From NCBI RefSeq assembly GCF_016595435.1, contig NZ_JAENIJ010000022.1, positions 1 to 64,000 of the forward strand: a stretch of 64,000 nucleotides of DNA. The letters run 5' to 3'. The stretch comes from Luteolibacter pohnpeiensis. GTDB taxonomy: Bacteria; Verrucomicrobiota; Verrucomicrobiia; Verrucomicrobiales; Akkermansiaceae. The translations under genes were made by a program, and so were the position numbers. This document shows, piece by piece, positions 1 through 8,336 of the stretch. The notes below the pieces were generated by a model. It made no database searches. It saw nothing but the letters and a program-made list of their open reading frames with translations, and was not told the DNA's origin. Position 1 is the first letter of the stretch; every line of letters starts with the position of its first letter.

Positions 1-117
1 GGGGACGGCAGATGAGGAAAGCTAATAGGCTTCAAATAGTCGTACCAGCTTTTTATGAGATCTTTCGGCAATTATTTTTGGCAAACGGTCTATGCAATTC
101 ATTGAAATCCGAGCGGA

Positions 118-741
118 TCAATCGCGACGCCGACGGGCACGCTCTTCCAAAAAGATCTCGGAAAGCCGGAAGCAGCGACGTGCCAAATCCCTCGCATCCT
201 GATCATTGATCAGCGCCACTCCTTCCTCACTGACTTCAGCGAGGAAAATTTTCCACGCTTTTACAGCGACAACATCTGGATCCAATTGAGGGCGCGGATT
301 CGGATTGTTCCGGTTCTGGGGCGCTTGACCAACGGAACCTTCTGCGACTGTTTCACCTGCAGCCTGACTTTCCTCATGATGGGCGTTTGCCCCCTTTCCT
401 TTCCGACGACGACGCTTCTTCTTCGAATCGTGCGATGGCTGACCGGAGGAAATCGTGGCAATCGGTTCCTCGGAAATGGTGGGGATCACATCGTTTTCCG
501 ATACATCAGAATCTGAAGAGGTCGGCTCGGATTTCGGCGCTGGTTCCTGAGCAACAATTTCAGCAGATGCTTGCTTTGGCTCAGCGACCATCTCAACCGG
601 AGCAGACTCCTTCTCGGCCGTGTCCGATTCAACCTCGACTGCCTTTTTCGCTTTTTTCCTGGCGCGAGGGTTCGAGATACGGCGGACCTTAGCTGCCGGT
701 TTGGAACCGGTATCTTCCGGTGTGATTTCTTCTTCGCTCAT
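118..741 (-). CDS. Hypothetical protein with a low-complexity N-terminus and a conserved basic C-terminal helix
   Basis: No family is recognised. The first two thirds are rich in Ala, Pro, Ser, Glu and Lys, with a basic patch (KKKRRRRKGKG) near the middle, which suggests a disordered, possibly nucleic-acid-binding tail. The last 50 residues look folded: a helix of the type KAWKIFLAEVSEEG, then DARDLARRCFRLSEIFLEER and a terminal run of Arg. No signal peptide or membrane segment is seen. The ATG at 741 is preferred over one at 768, because the 768 ATG lies inside the terminator hairpin at 763-782 that follows the pseudopilin gene. The gene is downstream of the gsp operon on the same strand but separated by that hairpin. 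A function cannot be assigned. Confidence 0.6.
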   Translation of the reverse strand: MSEEEITPEDTGSKPAAKVRRISNPRARKKAKKAVEVESDTAEKESAPVEMVAEPKQASAEIVAQEPAPKSEPTSSDSDVSENDVIPTISEEPIATISSGQPSHDSKKKRRRRKGKGANAHHEESQAAGETVAEGSVGQAPQNRNNPNPRPQLDPDVVAVKAWKIFLAEVSEEGVALINDQDARDLARRCFRLSEIFLEERARRRRD

Positions 742-754
742 GTTGATATTGGTA

Positions 755-782
755 GAGAAAATGCCCACCGACTCCGGCGGGC
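755..782 (-). terminator. Rho-independent terminator after the gspG-like gene
   Basis: On the minus strand the arms GCCCGCCG and CGGTGGGC form an 8-bp stem with one G-U pair around the 4-nt loop GAGT, followed by ATTTTCTC. The same positions on the plus strand have an A-C mismatch, so the signal is oriented for minus-strand transcription. It lies 35 nt past the pseudopilin stop. Confidence 0.7.
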
Positions 783-816
783 ATTTGAAAAATCAGGTAG
801 ATTCTAACTGAATGAA

Positions 817-1377
817 TTAGGACTTATTCAGGATATCGTCTCTATTCGAAGGGTCTTTTTGATCCGTGGTGCTGGTTTTGCCGTCTTTGCCAGCAGACCA
901 AAGGTCGAAATCTGGATTCCAAGCATCTGTATTAACCTTACCATCTGGAAGTTCACCTGGACGATAATAGTATTCATTACCCCAAGGATCGACAATTCGG
1001 GCAGATCCGCCAGATCCATCAATCCAACCCTGAGGATTATCGTCAGGGTTCAATTGAGGCAGGTAAACCTTGTGTCCGTTTACGGCACCGCCTTCTGTGT
1101 CGTCCTCCACATCGCCCCAATACAGAGCGCGATAGAGGGGATTAGAATCATTCGGCTTTTCTCCACCAGCTGGATAAACGCCGTTGTCCAATTTGTAGTT
1201 TTCTAAAGCATCGGAGAGCAATGCCAGTTGAACACTAGCGGTGCTCCGCGCCTGCTTGTCCTTCACGAACCCCATGCCAACCATGATCATGGCGGCAAGG
1301 ATAACAATGATCGTAATGACCGCGAGGAGCTCGACGAGCGAGAAACCCCGAGCCGAGGTGGATTTGGTGATTTTCAT
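817..1377 (-). CDS. gspG: Type II secretion pseudopilin, GspG-like
   Basis: Small prepilin-like protein expected to be processed by a prepilin peptidase and to form the trunk of the type II secretion pseudopilus in the inner membrane and periplasm. The N-terminus is MKITKSTSARG followed by FSLVELLAVITII: a short basic leader, cleavage after Gly11, Phe at +1 and Glu at +5, then a hydrophobic helix of about 20 residues. The C-terminal part carries the GspG-type segment DPWGNEYYYRPG and acidic residues near the end that could form a calcium site. An open frame extends upstream to 1440, but the ATG at 1377 gives a normal leader and avoids overlap with gspF, 40 nt upstream. It could also serve a type IV-like competence pilus; the DPWGNEY motif favours GspG. 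Confidence 0.85.
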   Translation of the reverse strand: MKITKSTSARGFSLVELLAVITIIVILAAMIMVGMGFVKDKQARSTASVQLALLSDALENYKLDNGVYPAGGEKPNDSNPLYRALYWGDVEDDTEGGAVNGHKVYLPQLNPDDNPQGWIDGSGGSARIVDPWGNEYYYRPGELPDGKVNTDAWNPDFDLWSAGKDGKTSTTDQKDPSNRDDILNKS

Positions 1378-1417
1378 GTTCCTTCGAATAATTCGGATCC
1401 TATGAGTATTCTTGATC

Positions 1418-2710
1418 TCACGTTTGCTCGCCCATAGCACCGATGACCTTGATCAGCGGGAGGAACAGCGCGAAGACCACGGAACCAACAACCAATGCCA
1501 GGAAGACGATCATGATCGGCTCGAGAATCGAGGTCAAAGCGGTCACGGCGTTATCAACTTCATCGTCGAAAACGTCTGCTACTTTCAGAAGCATTTCAGG
1601 CAGCTGACCGGTTTCTTCACCCACGTCCACCATGGAAATCACCATGTCTGGGAATACGCCGCAGGCCTGCAGTGGGCTGACGATTGATTCCCCTTCTTTC
1701 ACGGCCTCGTGAACCTTCTCGATGGCTTGGGAAATAATCACGTTACCCGCTGTGTCACGGGTAATGTTCAACGCTTGGAGAATCGGCACACCTGAGGTTA
1801 CCAGGGTTCCGAGAGTTCGGGAGAAACGGGAAACGGCACTTTTGCGCTGGATGTCACCAAAGATCGGCATCCGAAGTTTCATGGTATCGATTTTCTGACG
1901 GCCACCTTTGGTTTTACCCCACATGTTGTAGAGGAAGACCAGCAAGCCGATGAACACAAAGATGAACACCGCGTTTGGAAGGAAGAACGGTCTTGCGATG
2001 AAGAACTCGGAGGCACCGAACACGATCCGGGAAATCAGCGGGAGTTTCTCATTCCCCATTTCCGCGAACATGTCCTTGAACTTCGGAACGATGAAAATCA
2101 TCAGGAAGACCAAGATACAAACGGCGATGAACATCACGATCACCGGATAGACCATCGCGGAAACGATCTTGTTCTTCAGTTTGGCCGCTTTTTCCTGGTA
2201 CTCAGCAAGACGGTTGAGAACGATTTCAAGAACACCGCCCAGCTCACCGGCTTTGACCATGTTCACATACAGCTTGTTGAAAATCCGTGGATGCTGGGAA
2301 AGCGATTCCGAGAACGTCGAACCACCTTGCACCGAATCAGCAAGAGTCGTAACGGTCGCTTTCAAAACCGGATTGGGCTCCTGTTTTGCAAGCACGCTCA
2401 GACTCCGAAGCAACGGCAGACCGGAATCGATCAGAGTTGCGAGCTGGCGAGTGAAGATCATGAGGTTTTTTGCCTTCACCTTGCCGCCGACAGCGGACTT
2501 GGTCGCCTTGCTCTTAGCGGCGGCTTTGCCCTTGGTTTTGGCGGCTGCTTTCTTCGCACCCTTCGGAACTTTCCCTTCTTCAACGATTTGAGTCGGGTAA
2601 TATCCGCTGGCGCGCAGTTTCTGGATCGCCTCCTGTTCGGAAGCGGCGGCGATGACACCTGTGGTTTGCTCGCCCTTTGAATCGAGCGCTGCGTATTGGA
2701 AGTTGGCCAT
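1418..2710 (-). CDS. gspF: Type II secretion/type IV pilus inner-membrane platform protein GspF/PilC
   Basis: Inner-membrane platform protein that couples the cytoplasmic ATPase to pseudopilus assembly. The 430 residues hold two GspF domains (about 80-205 and 290-410), each followed by membrane segments (about 195-225, 250-275, 400-425). Family signatures include FTRQLATLIDSGLPLLRSL and the second-domain SRFSRTLGTLVTSGVPILQAL. The N-terminal domain (MANFQYAALDSKGEQTTGVI) is typical. Unusual is an Ala/Lys-rich linker at about residues 50-78, longer and more basic than usual. The gene lies downstream of the two ATPase genes and upstream of the pseudopilin gene, all on one strand, so the four probably form one transcript. 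Confidence 0.92.
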   Translation of the reverse strand: MANFQYAALDSKGEQTTGVIAAASEQEAIQKLRASGYYPTQIVEEGKVPKGAKKAAAKTKGKAAAKSKATKSAVGGKVKAKNLMIFTRQLATLIDSGLPLLRSLSVLAKQEPNPVLKATVTTLADSVQGGSTFSESLSQHPRIFNKLYVNMVKAGELGGVLEIVLNRLAEYQEKAAKLKNKIVSAMVYPVIVMFIAVCILVFLMIFIVPKFKDMFAEMGNEKLPLISRIVFGASEFFIARPFFLPNAVFIFVFIGLLVFLYNMWGKTKGGRQKIDTMKLRMPIFGDIQRKSAVSRFSRTLGTLVTSGVPILQALNITRDTAGNVIISQAIEKVHEAVKEGESIVSPLQACGVFPDMVISMVDVGEETGQLPEMLLKVADVFDDEVDNAVTALTSILEPIMIVFLALVVGSVVFALFLPLIKVIGAMGEQT

Positions 2711-2811
2711 GGAGGTAGGTCTTTACAAGGAGTGGGGTCTTTTTTTGGAGGATTAGAACGGCTGGCTTTCGAAAGAGCGATTTGAAAAACCACAATTTCC
2801 GAAAAAGGGCA

Positions 2812-4476
2812 TCAGGTGTATTTGAGAACTTCTTCAATCGTCGTCGCGCCCATGTAGATGCTGCGCAGACCATCTTCACGCAAGGTGTTCATTCCCAACT
2901 CCATCGCCTTCTGCTTGAGCACAACGGACGGAGCGCGATCGGTGATCAATTCCCGAATTGGATCTGAGATATTCAGCAACTCGTAGAGGCCTCGGCGCCC
3001 CTTGTAACCGGATTGGCCGCATCGTTCGCAACCCGCACCGGTGTAAAACTGTTTGTCTCCCAACTCATGCGGAGAAACACCAAGCTGGCTAAGGATCGCC
3101 TCACTCGGCTCGTAGGGTGATTTGCAATCCTTACAAATGGTCCGCACCAGACGTTGAGCAAGAACACCTTCCAATGAAGCTGAAACCAGGAACGGTTCGC
3201 AACCCATGTCGACCAGACGGGTCACAGCACCTGGCGCGTCGTTGGTGTGGAGGGTGGAAAGCACCAAGTGTCCCGTAAGCGCAGCTTGGATCGCAATCTG
3301 TGCGGTATCCTTGTCCCGCATCTCTCCAATCATGATGCGGTCCGGATCCTGACGGAGGAATGCCCGGAGAACCCGTGGGAAATCCAAACCAATCGACTCA
3401 TTGATCGGGATCTGGATGATGCCGTCGATGTCATACTCGACTGGATCTTCAGCGGTAAGCAACTTGGCATCAACGGTGTTGATCCGGCGGAGTGCTGCGT
3501 AAAGAGTGGTGGTTTTACCTGCACCGGTAGGACCGGTCACAATGAAAATGCCGTTTGGCTTCTCAATGGTGTCGCCAATGTATTCGTAAATATTGTCCGG
3601 AAGACCGAGGTTTTCCAAAGACAGGTTGACCGAAGAACGGTCGAGAACCCGGAGCACGACGGATTCGCCGTGGTGGGTAGGAAGTGACGAAACCCGCATG
3701 TCGACCTGCTTGTCGCCGACCTGCTTCACGATCCGGCCGTCTTGAGGAATCCGGCGCTCGGCGATGTTCATGTTCGCCATCACCTTGACCCGGGAAAGGA
3801 TCGGCAATGCGAGGTGAACCGGCGGTGGCGCCATTTCATAGAGCGCACCGTCCACCCGATAGCGGATCTTGAAGTCCTTCTCGAATGGCTCGAAGTGAAT
3901 GTCAGACGCCTTTTCCTTGATCGCTTGATAGAGAACCAAGTCGACGTAGCGGATGATCGGGGCCGAATTCGCTTCGGATTCGGAATCACCTTTGAGCTCA
4001 CCACCACTTTCAAGTTGGCCGAGGATGTCATCCATCGCTTTGCCTTCTCCGCCGTAGCACTCGTTGATCTTTTGTTCGACGAGGTAATCAGGAGCGATCA
4101 CGAGGACCACTTCACGACCGAGCGCGAAGCGAAGATCCTCCATGGTTTGTGGATTCAAAGGATCCACCAAAGCCACGTGGAGGCCGACATCATCGAAATT
4201 CACGGGCAAGGCACCGTGGAGGCGGGCGGTACCTGCTGGAAGCAGGGAGAGCAAAGCGGCTGGCGGGGTGTAGCCGGAAATATCCACCTGCTCTGCGCCA
4301 AGTTCGGAAGCAATCACTGGCCAGATGTCATCCTTATCATTGATGACTTGGTAGTCGGCGAGGATTTCGGCGACTTGCTTGCCGCTGTGGTCAACCTCGG
4401 CGAGAATATCCTGGGCGAGAGCGCGATCGACAAGACCGCGGGATTTGAAAAGATCAATAAGCTGTTTGTTGTCCAT
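2812..4476 (-). CDS. gspE: Type II secretion/type IV pilus assembly ATPase, second tandem copy
   Basis: Cytoplasmic hexameric ATPase that powers pseudopilin assembly. An N-terminal MshEN-like domain (about 1-140) is followed by the catalytic core: Walker A GPTGAGKT at 315-322, Asp box around EDPVEYDI (343-350), Walker B IMIGEMRD, His box LVLSTLHTND, and a zinc site with C448, C451, C483 and C486. The start is the ATG at 4476; the longer open frame to 4608 overlaps the preceding ATPase gene and adds an unrelated segment. The gene follows its paralogue with a 19-nt gap. Key motifs fall at the same residue numbers in both copies while the N-terminal domains differ, so the two have diverged and may serve different machines or form a mixed hexamer. 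PilB is an equally fair name. Confidence 0.9.
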   Translation of the reverse strand: MDNKQLIDLFKSRGLVDRALAQDILAEVDHSGKQVAEILADYQVINDKDDIWPVIASELGAEQVDISGYTPPAALLSLLPAGTARLHGALPVNFDDVGLHVALVDPLNPQTMEDLRFALGREVVLVIAPDYLVEQKINECYGGEGKAMDDILGQLESGGELKGDSESEANSAPIIRYVDLVLYQAIKEKASDIHFEPFEKDFKIRYRVDGALYEMAPPPVHLALPILSRVKVMANMNIAERRIPQDGRIVKQVGDKQVDMRVSSLPTHHGESVVLRVLDRSSVNLSLENLGLPDNIYEYIGDTIEKPNGIFIVTGPTGAGKTTTLYAALRRINTVDAKLLTAEDPVEYDIDGIIQIPINESIGLDFPRVLRAFLRQDPDRIMIGEMRDKDTAQIAIQAALTGHLVLSTLHTNDAPGAVTRLVDMGCEPFLVSASLEGVLAQRLVRTICKDCKSPYEPSEAILSQLGVSPHELGDKQFYTGAGCERCGQSGYKGRRGLYELLNISDPIRELITDRAPSVVLKQKAMELGMNTLREDGLRSIYMGATTIEEVLKYT

Positions 4477-4495
4477 GGACGAGAAGCGGTGGGAT

Positions 4496-6175
4496 TTATT
4501 CGGCGTCGGACATCGTGGCGTGGACCACTTCGTTGCCGGAGGTGAGACCAGAAAGCACTTTGCGGATACCATCCTCGCGGAGGGTTCGCATGCCAAGCTC
4601 GCGAGCACGGCGTCGGAGTTCGGTAGTGGTAAGGCCGTTGTTGATCATTTGGCGAACTTCGTCATCGATCACGAAGATCTCGAAGATACCCATCCGTCCG
4701 CGATAGCCACCGCCACGGCATTTGTCACAGCCGACAGGGCCGTAAATGGTCGCTTCTGCTAGGCGGGTAGGATCCAGCGAGAGGGATCGAATTTCTTTTT
4801 CGGTCAATTCGGCAGGAGCTTTACAAACCGGGCAAAGTTTACGCACCAGACGCTGGGCAAGAACGGCGCGAACCGCAGACGCGATCAGGAACGGCTTGAC
4901 GCCGATATCGGCCAGACGGGCAACGGCGGACGGTGCATCGTTGGTGTGCAAGGTCGAGAAAACCAAGTGACCGGTTAGAGATGCGTTGATCGCGATATTC
5001 GCGGTTTCCGCATCCCGGATTTCCCCGATCATGATGATGTTCGGGGCCTGACGAAGCATGGCGCGAAGAGCGGCTGCGAAGGTCATACCGACATCCGCTT
5101 TCACCATCACCTGGTTGATACCTGGCAGCTCATACTCGACCGGGTCTTCCACCGTGATGATCTTTTTGTCCGGGCGGTTGATGACGTTGAGACAGGCGTA
5201 GAGGGTCGTCGTTTTACCGGAACCGGTCGGACCAGTAACGAGGAGAATGCCGTCTGGAAGTCCGAGCATTTGTTCGAACAGCGCCTGGTCATCGGAGAAG
5301 AAACCAAGCTCAGGCAAACCGAGGACCAGCGCGGACTTGTCGAGAATCCGCATCACGATGGACTCGCCGTGGTTGGATGGCACGGAAGAAACCCGGAGGT
5401 CGATTTCCTTGTCGCCCATCTTCAGCTGGATCCGACCGTCTTGTGGCAGGCGCTTTTCCGCAATCGACATGCTGCCGCTCATCACCTTGAGGCGGGCAAT
5501 CATCGGCGGCAGGAGTTTCTTCGGATGCGAGTCCACCTGAACCAACTTGCCGTCCATCCGGTAACGGATACGAACGGAGGTTTCGAGAGGCTCGATGTGA
5601 ATATCCGAAGCTCTCAAACGGAAGGCTTCGGTGAGAATTTGAGTAACCAGGCGGATCACCGGGGCATCTCCGGTCTCCGAGCCAGCTTCAGCATCACCAG
5701 TGGTGACTGAAAAGGATGAAAGATCATCGCTGCTCGCGGCATTTTCAGCGCCGTAGATTTCCCGAATGAAATGTTGGATTTCCCGGTGCGTGGCGCAGGT
5801 CAGATTCAGCTCCCGCTCCAGAATGTGCGGCAGTGTGTCGAGCACTTCGAAATCGAGCGGGTCAGCAACGGCAACAGTGAGGTAAGTCCCATCGTCGACG
5901 ACAGGCAGCACTTTATAGCGTCTTGCCACATCGGCTGGGATCGTGGATGTGATCTCAGAATTGAAATCAACGTCCGCCAAACTGACGTAGGGAACCCCTG
6001 CGTTCGTAGCGAGGGTATGAGCGACGTGCTCTTCGCCGAGAGCGGTATGGGCGAGCAAATGCTCAACCAACGTCTCATTTCCCGAAAGGGAGGCGCGCGC
6101 GTTCGCCACCTGTTCCGCGCTCACCATACCGGCTTCGGTGAGCAATTCCGCGAGATAATCTTCGTTTGAAAACAC
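4496..6175 (-). CDS. gspE: Type II secretion/type IV pilus assembly ATPase, first tandem copy
   Basis: First gene of the gsp operon, 559 residues. An MshEN-type N-terminal domain (about 1-140, containing VPYVSLADVD and IPADVARRY) precedes the ATPase core: Walker A GPTGSGKT at 315-322, Asp box VEDPVEYEL, Walker B IIMIGEIRD around 380-388, His box FSTLHTND around 406-413 and a tetracysteine zinc site at C448, C451, C483 and C486. All catalytic motifs are intact. The start ATG is supported by the normal N-terminal domain. It is followed 19 nt later by a second ATPase gene, then gspF and gspG. No secretin, prepilin peptidase or other gsp gene lies in the window, so the rest of the apparatus must be elsewhere. 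Confidence 0.9.
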   Translation of the reverse strand: MFSNEDYLAELLTEAGMVSAEQVANARASLSGNETLVEHLLAHTALGEEHVAHTLATNAGVPYVSLADVDFNSEITSTIPADVARRYKVLPVVDDGTYLTVAVADPLDFEVLDTLPHILERELNLTCATHREIQHFIREIYGAENAASSDDLSSFSVTTGDAEAGSETGDAPVIRLVTQILTEAFRLRASDIHIEPLETSVRIRYRMDGKLVQVDSHPKKLLPPMIARLKVMSGSMSIAEKRLPQDGRIQLKMGDKEIDLRVSSVPSNHGESIVMRILDKSALVLGLPELGFFSDDQALFEQMLGLPDGILLVTGPTGSGKTTTLYACLNVINRPDKKIITVEDPVEYELPGINQVMVKADVGMTFAAALRAMLRQAPNIIMIGEIRDAETANIAINASLTGHLVFSTLHTNDAPSAVARLADIGVKPFLIASAVRAVLAQRLVRKLCPVCKAPAELTEKEIRSLSLDPTRLAEATIYGPVGCDKCRGGGYRGRMGIFEIFVIDDEVRQMINNGLTTTELRRRARELGMRTLREDGIRKVLSGLTSGNEVVHATMSDAE

Positions 6176-6244
6176 TGGGCTTGGAGTCCTTGGAGTGAAA
6201 GTTTAACCCAACAATGGGCGTATTACCCACGCTGTGCGTGTCGC

Positions 6245-6274
6245 AGATTGGTCAACCCCGCCCACCCTTGTCAA
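6245..6274 (-). promoter_or_regulatory. Possible sigma-70-type promoter of the gsp operon
   Basis: In the 192-nt gap between ftsW and the first ATPase gene, the minus strand carries a perfect TTGACA at 6274-6269, followed after 18 nt by CAATCT, which is a weak -10 match. The gap also contains a second TTGACC just downstream. The -35 box is strong, the -10 box is not, so this is tentative. Confidence 0.3.
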
Positions 6275-6367
6275 CCTGGCACCGCGTAAGTTTTCATTGA
6301 ATTTTCCCTTACATCCGTTTCAAGCCCACAAGTGATGGCTCATGTAACCACCATGCACATCCAGTAA

Positions 6368-7516
6368 TCAGAGCCGAACCGCCATCCGTTGCTCTCGTGC
6401 AAGCGGGTATTCCAAAGCCCGCACTTCTCGTGTATTTCGTTGAATGCCAACTAGCAAACCAACCGAGATCAAGCTACAAACCAGGTTGGTTCCCCCATAA
6501 CTCACGAAGGGTAAAGCAACACCATCATTCGGCAGCAGAGCCGTGGTCACTCCCACATGCATCATAGCCGGAATCACCAGAATGCAGGTCAATCCAAGCG
6601 CGAGGCATCGATTGAATACTTGATCCGCCTGAACGGCGATTCCAACGCCACAAACCGCGATCAGCACGTAACAAATGACAATCCCCAGGGTGGCGACCAG
6701 GCCAAGCTCTTCACCGATGGCCGGGAGAATGAAATCGCTGTAAGCGAGGGTGAGAGTGCCGAATTTTTCCACTCCATTGCCCAATCCAACGCCAGTGGCG
6801 CCGCCATTTCCGAGCGCGTAGAGTGCGTGCAGGTGCTGGAAATTGATGCTCTGGGAATAGGCTGGGTTTTCGAGATCAAGCCATGCCTGAATCCGCGCCC
6901 AGCGGTTCGGATCATTGTAGACGTAAAAAGCTGCCGCAAACATCCCCCCCAAAGCGGTAGGAACCAGATAAGCCAGTCGAACGCACACGCAGAAGAAAAT
7001 AGCACCGGTAACCACAGCGAGCGAAAGCGCGGTCCCCACGTCCGACTCAAGCATGATCAAAAGGACCGGCACACCCGCCATGGCACCTGGAATGATAAAG
7101 CCACGCCACAAGGTCTTGGTCTCGGTCTGCCAACGGGCAAACCAACCGGCGAGTGATAGCACAACGGCGATTTTAGCAAATTCTGATGGTTGAATTTGCC
7201 CGGCTCCCGCGATCCCGATCCAGCGCTTGGAGCCCCATTGCTCCACGCCGATCCCCTTCACAAAACAAAGCGCCAGAGCGATGCTCGCAGCGATCAGTAT
7301 AATCGGATAAAATTTCCGCAGCGTGTTCTGGTGAATAAAGACACAGCAGATCGCAATGACCAGCCCGACTCCGAACATGATGCATTGCTTGAGCAACAAC
7401 CCGTAGGGCGTCGTTGATTCAGATGCCCAAACACTCGTGCTCGCAAGCATGGTTAGCCCGAGTGCAACCAGCGCACCCACACATACAATCAACAAAATCG
7501 AAGCGTGGCGGAGCAT
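6368..7516 (-). CDS. ftsW: Septal peptidoglycan polymerase FtsW (SEDS family)
   Basis: Multi-pass inner-membrane glycosyltransferase that polymerises lipid II at the septum together with its class B penicillin-binding protein. The 382 residues show about ten hydrophobic segments and SEDS signatures: KRWIGIAGAGQIQPSEFAKI, the central loop with LESDVGTALSLAVV, GNGVEKFGTLTLAYSDFILPAIGEELG, and PFVSYGGTNLV near the C-terminus. RodA is the close alternative; placement in the dcw cluster, in the same orientation as the ftsI-like gene, favours FtsW. It lies 15 nt downstream of the LysM gene. The genes that often follow ftsW in dcw clusters (murG, murC, ftsQ, ftsA, ftsZ) are absent, and the gsp operon follows instead. 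Confidence 0.9.
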   Translation of the reverse strand: MLRHASILLIVCVGALVALGLTMLASTSVWASESTTPYGLLLKQCIMFGVGLVIAICCVFIHQNTLRKFYPIILIAASIALALCFVKGIGVEQWGSKRWIGIAGAGQIQPSEFAKIAVVLSLAGWFARWQTETKTLWRGFIIPGAMAGVPVLLIMLESDVGTALSLAVVTGAIFFCVCVRLAYLVPTALGGMFAAAFYVYNDPNRWARIQAWLDLENPAYSQSINFQHLHALYALGNGGATGVGLGNGVEKFGTLTLAYSDFILPAIGEELGLVATLGIVICYVLIAVCGVGIAVQADQVFNRCLALGLTCILVIPAMMHVGVTTALLPNDGVALPFVSYGGTNLVCSLISVGLLVGIQRNTREVRALEYPLAREQRMAVRL

Positions 7517-7531
7517 GCGAAGTTAGACAGG

Positions 7532-8320
7532 TTAACGCGGGATTTTCAAATTCATGCCCACACGAAGCTTGCGGGCGTCGGTGATGCCATTGAGTTTCAT
7601 CAATGCCTTTTGATCCACTTTGAATCGGTTCGAAATCCGCCAGATGCTATCGCCCTCCTTGACCGTATAGCTTTCAGACGAAGCGCTCGAAGTCGTAGTG
7701 GCAACAGTTGGGAGCTGTCTGTTAGGGCGGACCAAAATAGCCCGTGGAGCAGTCTCGGATTGATCATACGGCTGAGACTCGACCAAACCTCGATCCCGAT
7801 CCGACACCGCTGCCTGACGAATCTTTTCCACTTCAGGCGGGTCGACAGCAACGATCCGTTGTGGTGGAAGTTTCAAAATGGCACCCGGCACCAGATCCAT
7901 ACGGTTATTTGCTTCGCGCAACTCATTTTCGTCGACTTTCTGCTGCTCGGCAATCCGCGAGTAGTTATCGCCGGCTTTCACCCTGTAGGTCGAGTCCTCA
8001 GGACTGAGTTTAGTTTGGCGCTGCTGCACCTGGACTCTCCCCGAGGTGACTGTGGCAGCTGCTGCCACTCTCTTCGGAGCTTCCACATGATTTTTGTCCA
8101 AAAATCTCTGGTGGAAAATGATCAACCCGATCGCGACCACGTGAATCAAAACGATGATGGTTAATGCCCGGGCAATCTTCGAACTATGATCGCCAGGATA
8201 ATCATCGGCCGAAGCAACGGCAGCGCGCTGTTGCTTCCGACGCTGGGTCACAGCGCTGAGGCGCTTCAAGACGCTTTTCCGAACTGGGCGGCGTTTGACG
8301 GGAAGGGTGTGCGGTTTCAT
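7532..8320 (-). CDS. Membrane-anchored protein with two LysM domains, within the dcw cluster
   Basis: Probably binds peptidoglycan from the periplasmic side of the inner membrane. The 262 residues comprise a basic cytoplasmic tail (1-48), one membrane helix at about 50-70 (ALTIIVLIHVVAIGLIIF), a LysM domain at about 111-152 (TYRVKAGDNYSRIAEQQKVD, ending AILKLP) and a second at about 217-261 (YTVKEGDSIWRISNRFKVD, ending MNLKIP). No catalytic domain is present. It sits between murD (16 nt upstream) and ftsW (15 nt downstream) on the same strand, so it is very likely co-transcribed with septal synthesis genes. A role as a division-site peptidoglycan-binding or scaffold protein is inferred from position only. 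Confidence 0.85.
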   Translation of the reverse strand: MKPHTLPVKRRPVRKSVLKRLSAVTQRRKQQRAAVASADDYPGDHSSKIARALTIIVLIHVVAIGLIIFHQRFLDKNHVEAPKRVAAAATVTSGRVQVQQRQTKLSPEDSTYRVKAGDNYSRIAEQQKVDENELREANNRMDLVPGAILKLPPQRIVAVDPPEVEKIRQAAVSDRDRGLVESQPYDQSETAPRAILVRPNRQLPTVATTTSSASSESYTVKEGDSIWRISNRFKVDQKALMKLNGITDARKLRVGMNLKIPR

Positions 8321-8336
8321 GCGTGGGAACTAAGAG

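Noticed and set aside
12-209. Short plus-strand frame at the left edge
   Set aside because: Overlaps the minus-strand gene at 118-741 and shows no recognisable domain; the first 117 nt hold nothing I can support.
3742-4545. Plus-strand frame of 267 codons opposite the gspE genes
   Set aside because: Antisense shadow of a clearly conserved ATPase; composition is not protein-like and no family was recognised.
2812-6175. Tandem gspE copies as an assembly duplication
   Set aside because: N-terminal domains and many core residues differ, so the copies are true diverged paralogues.
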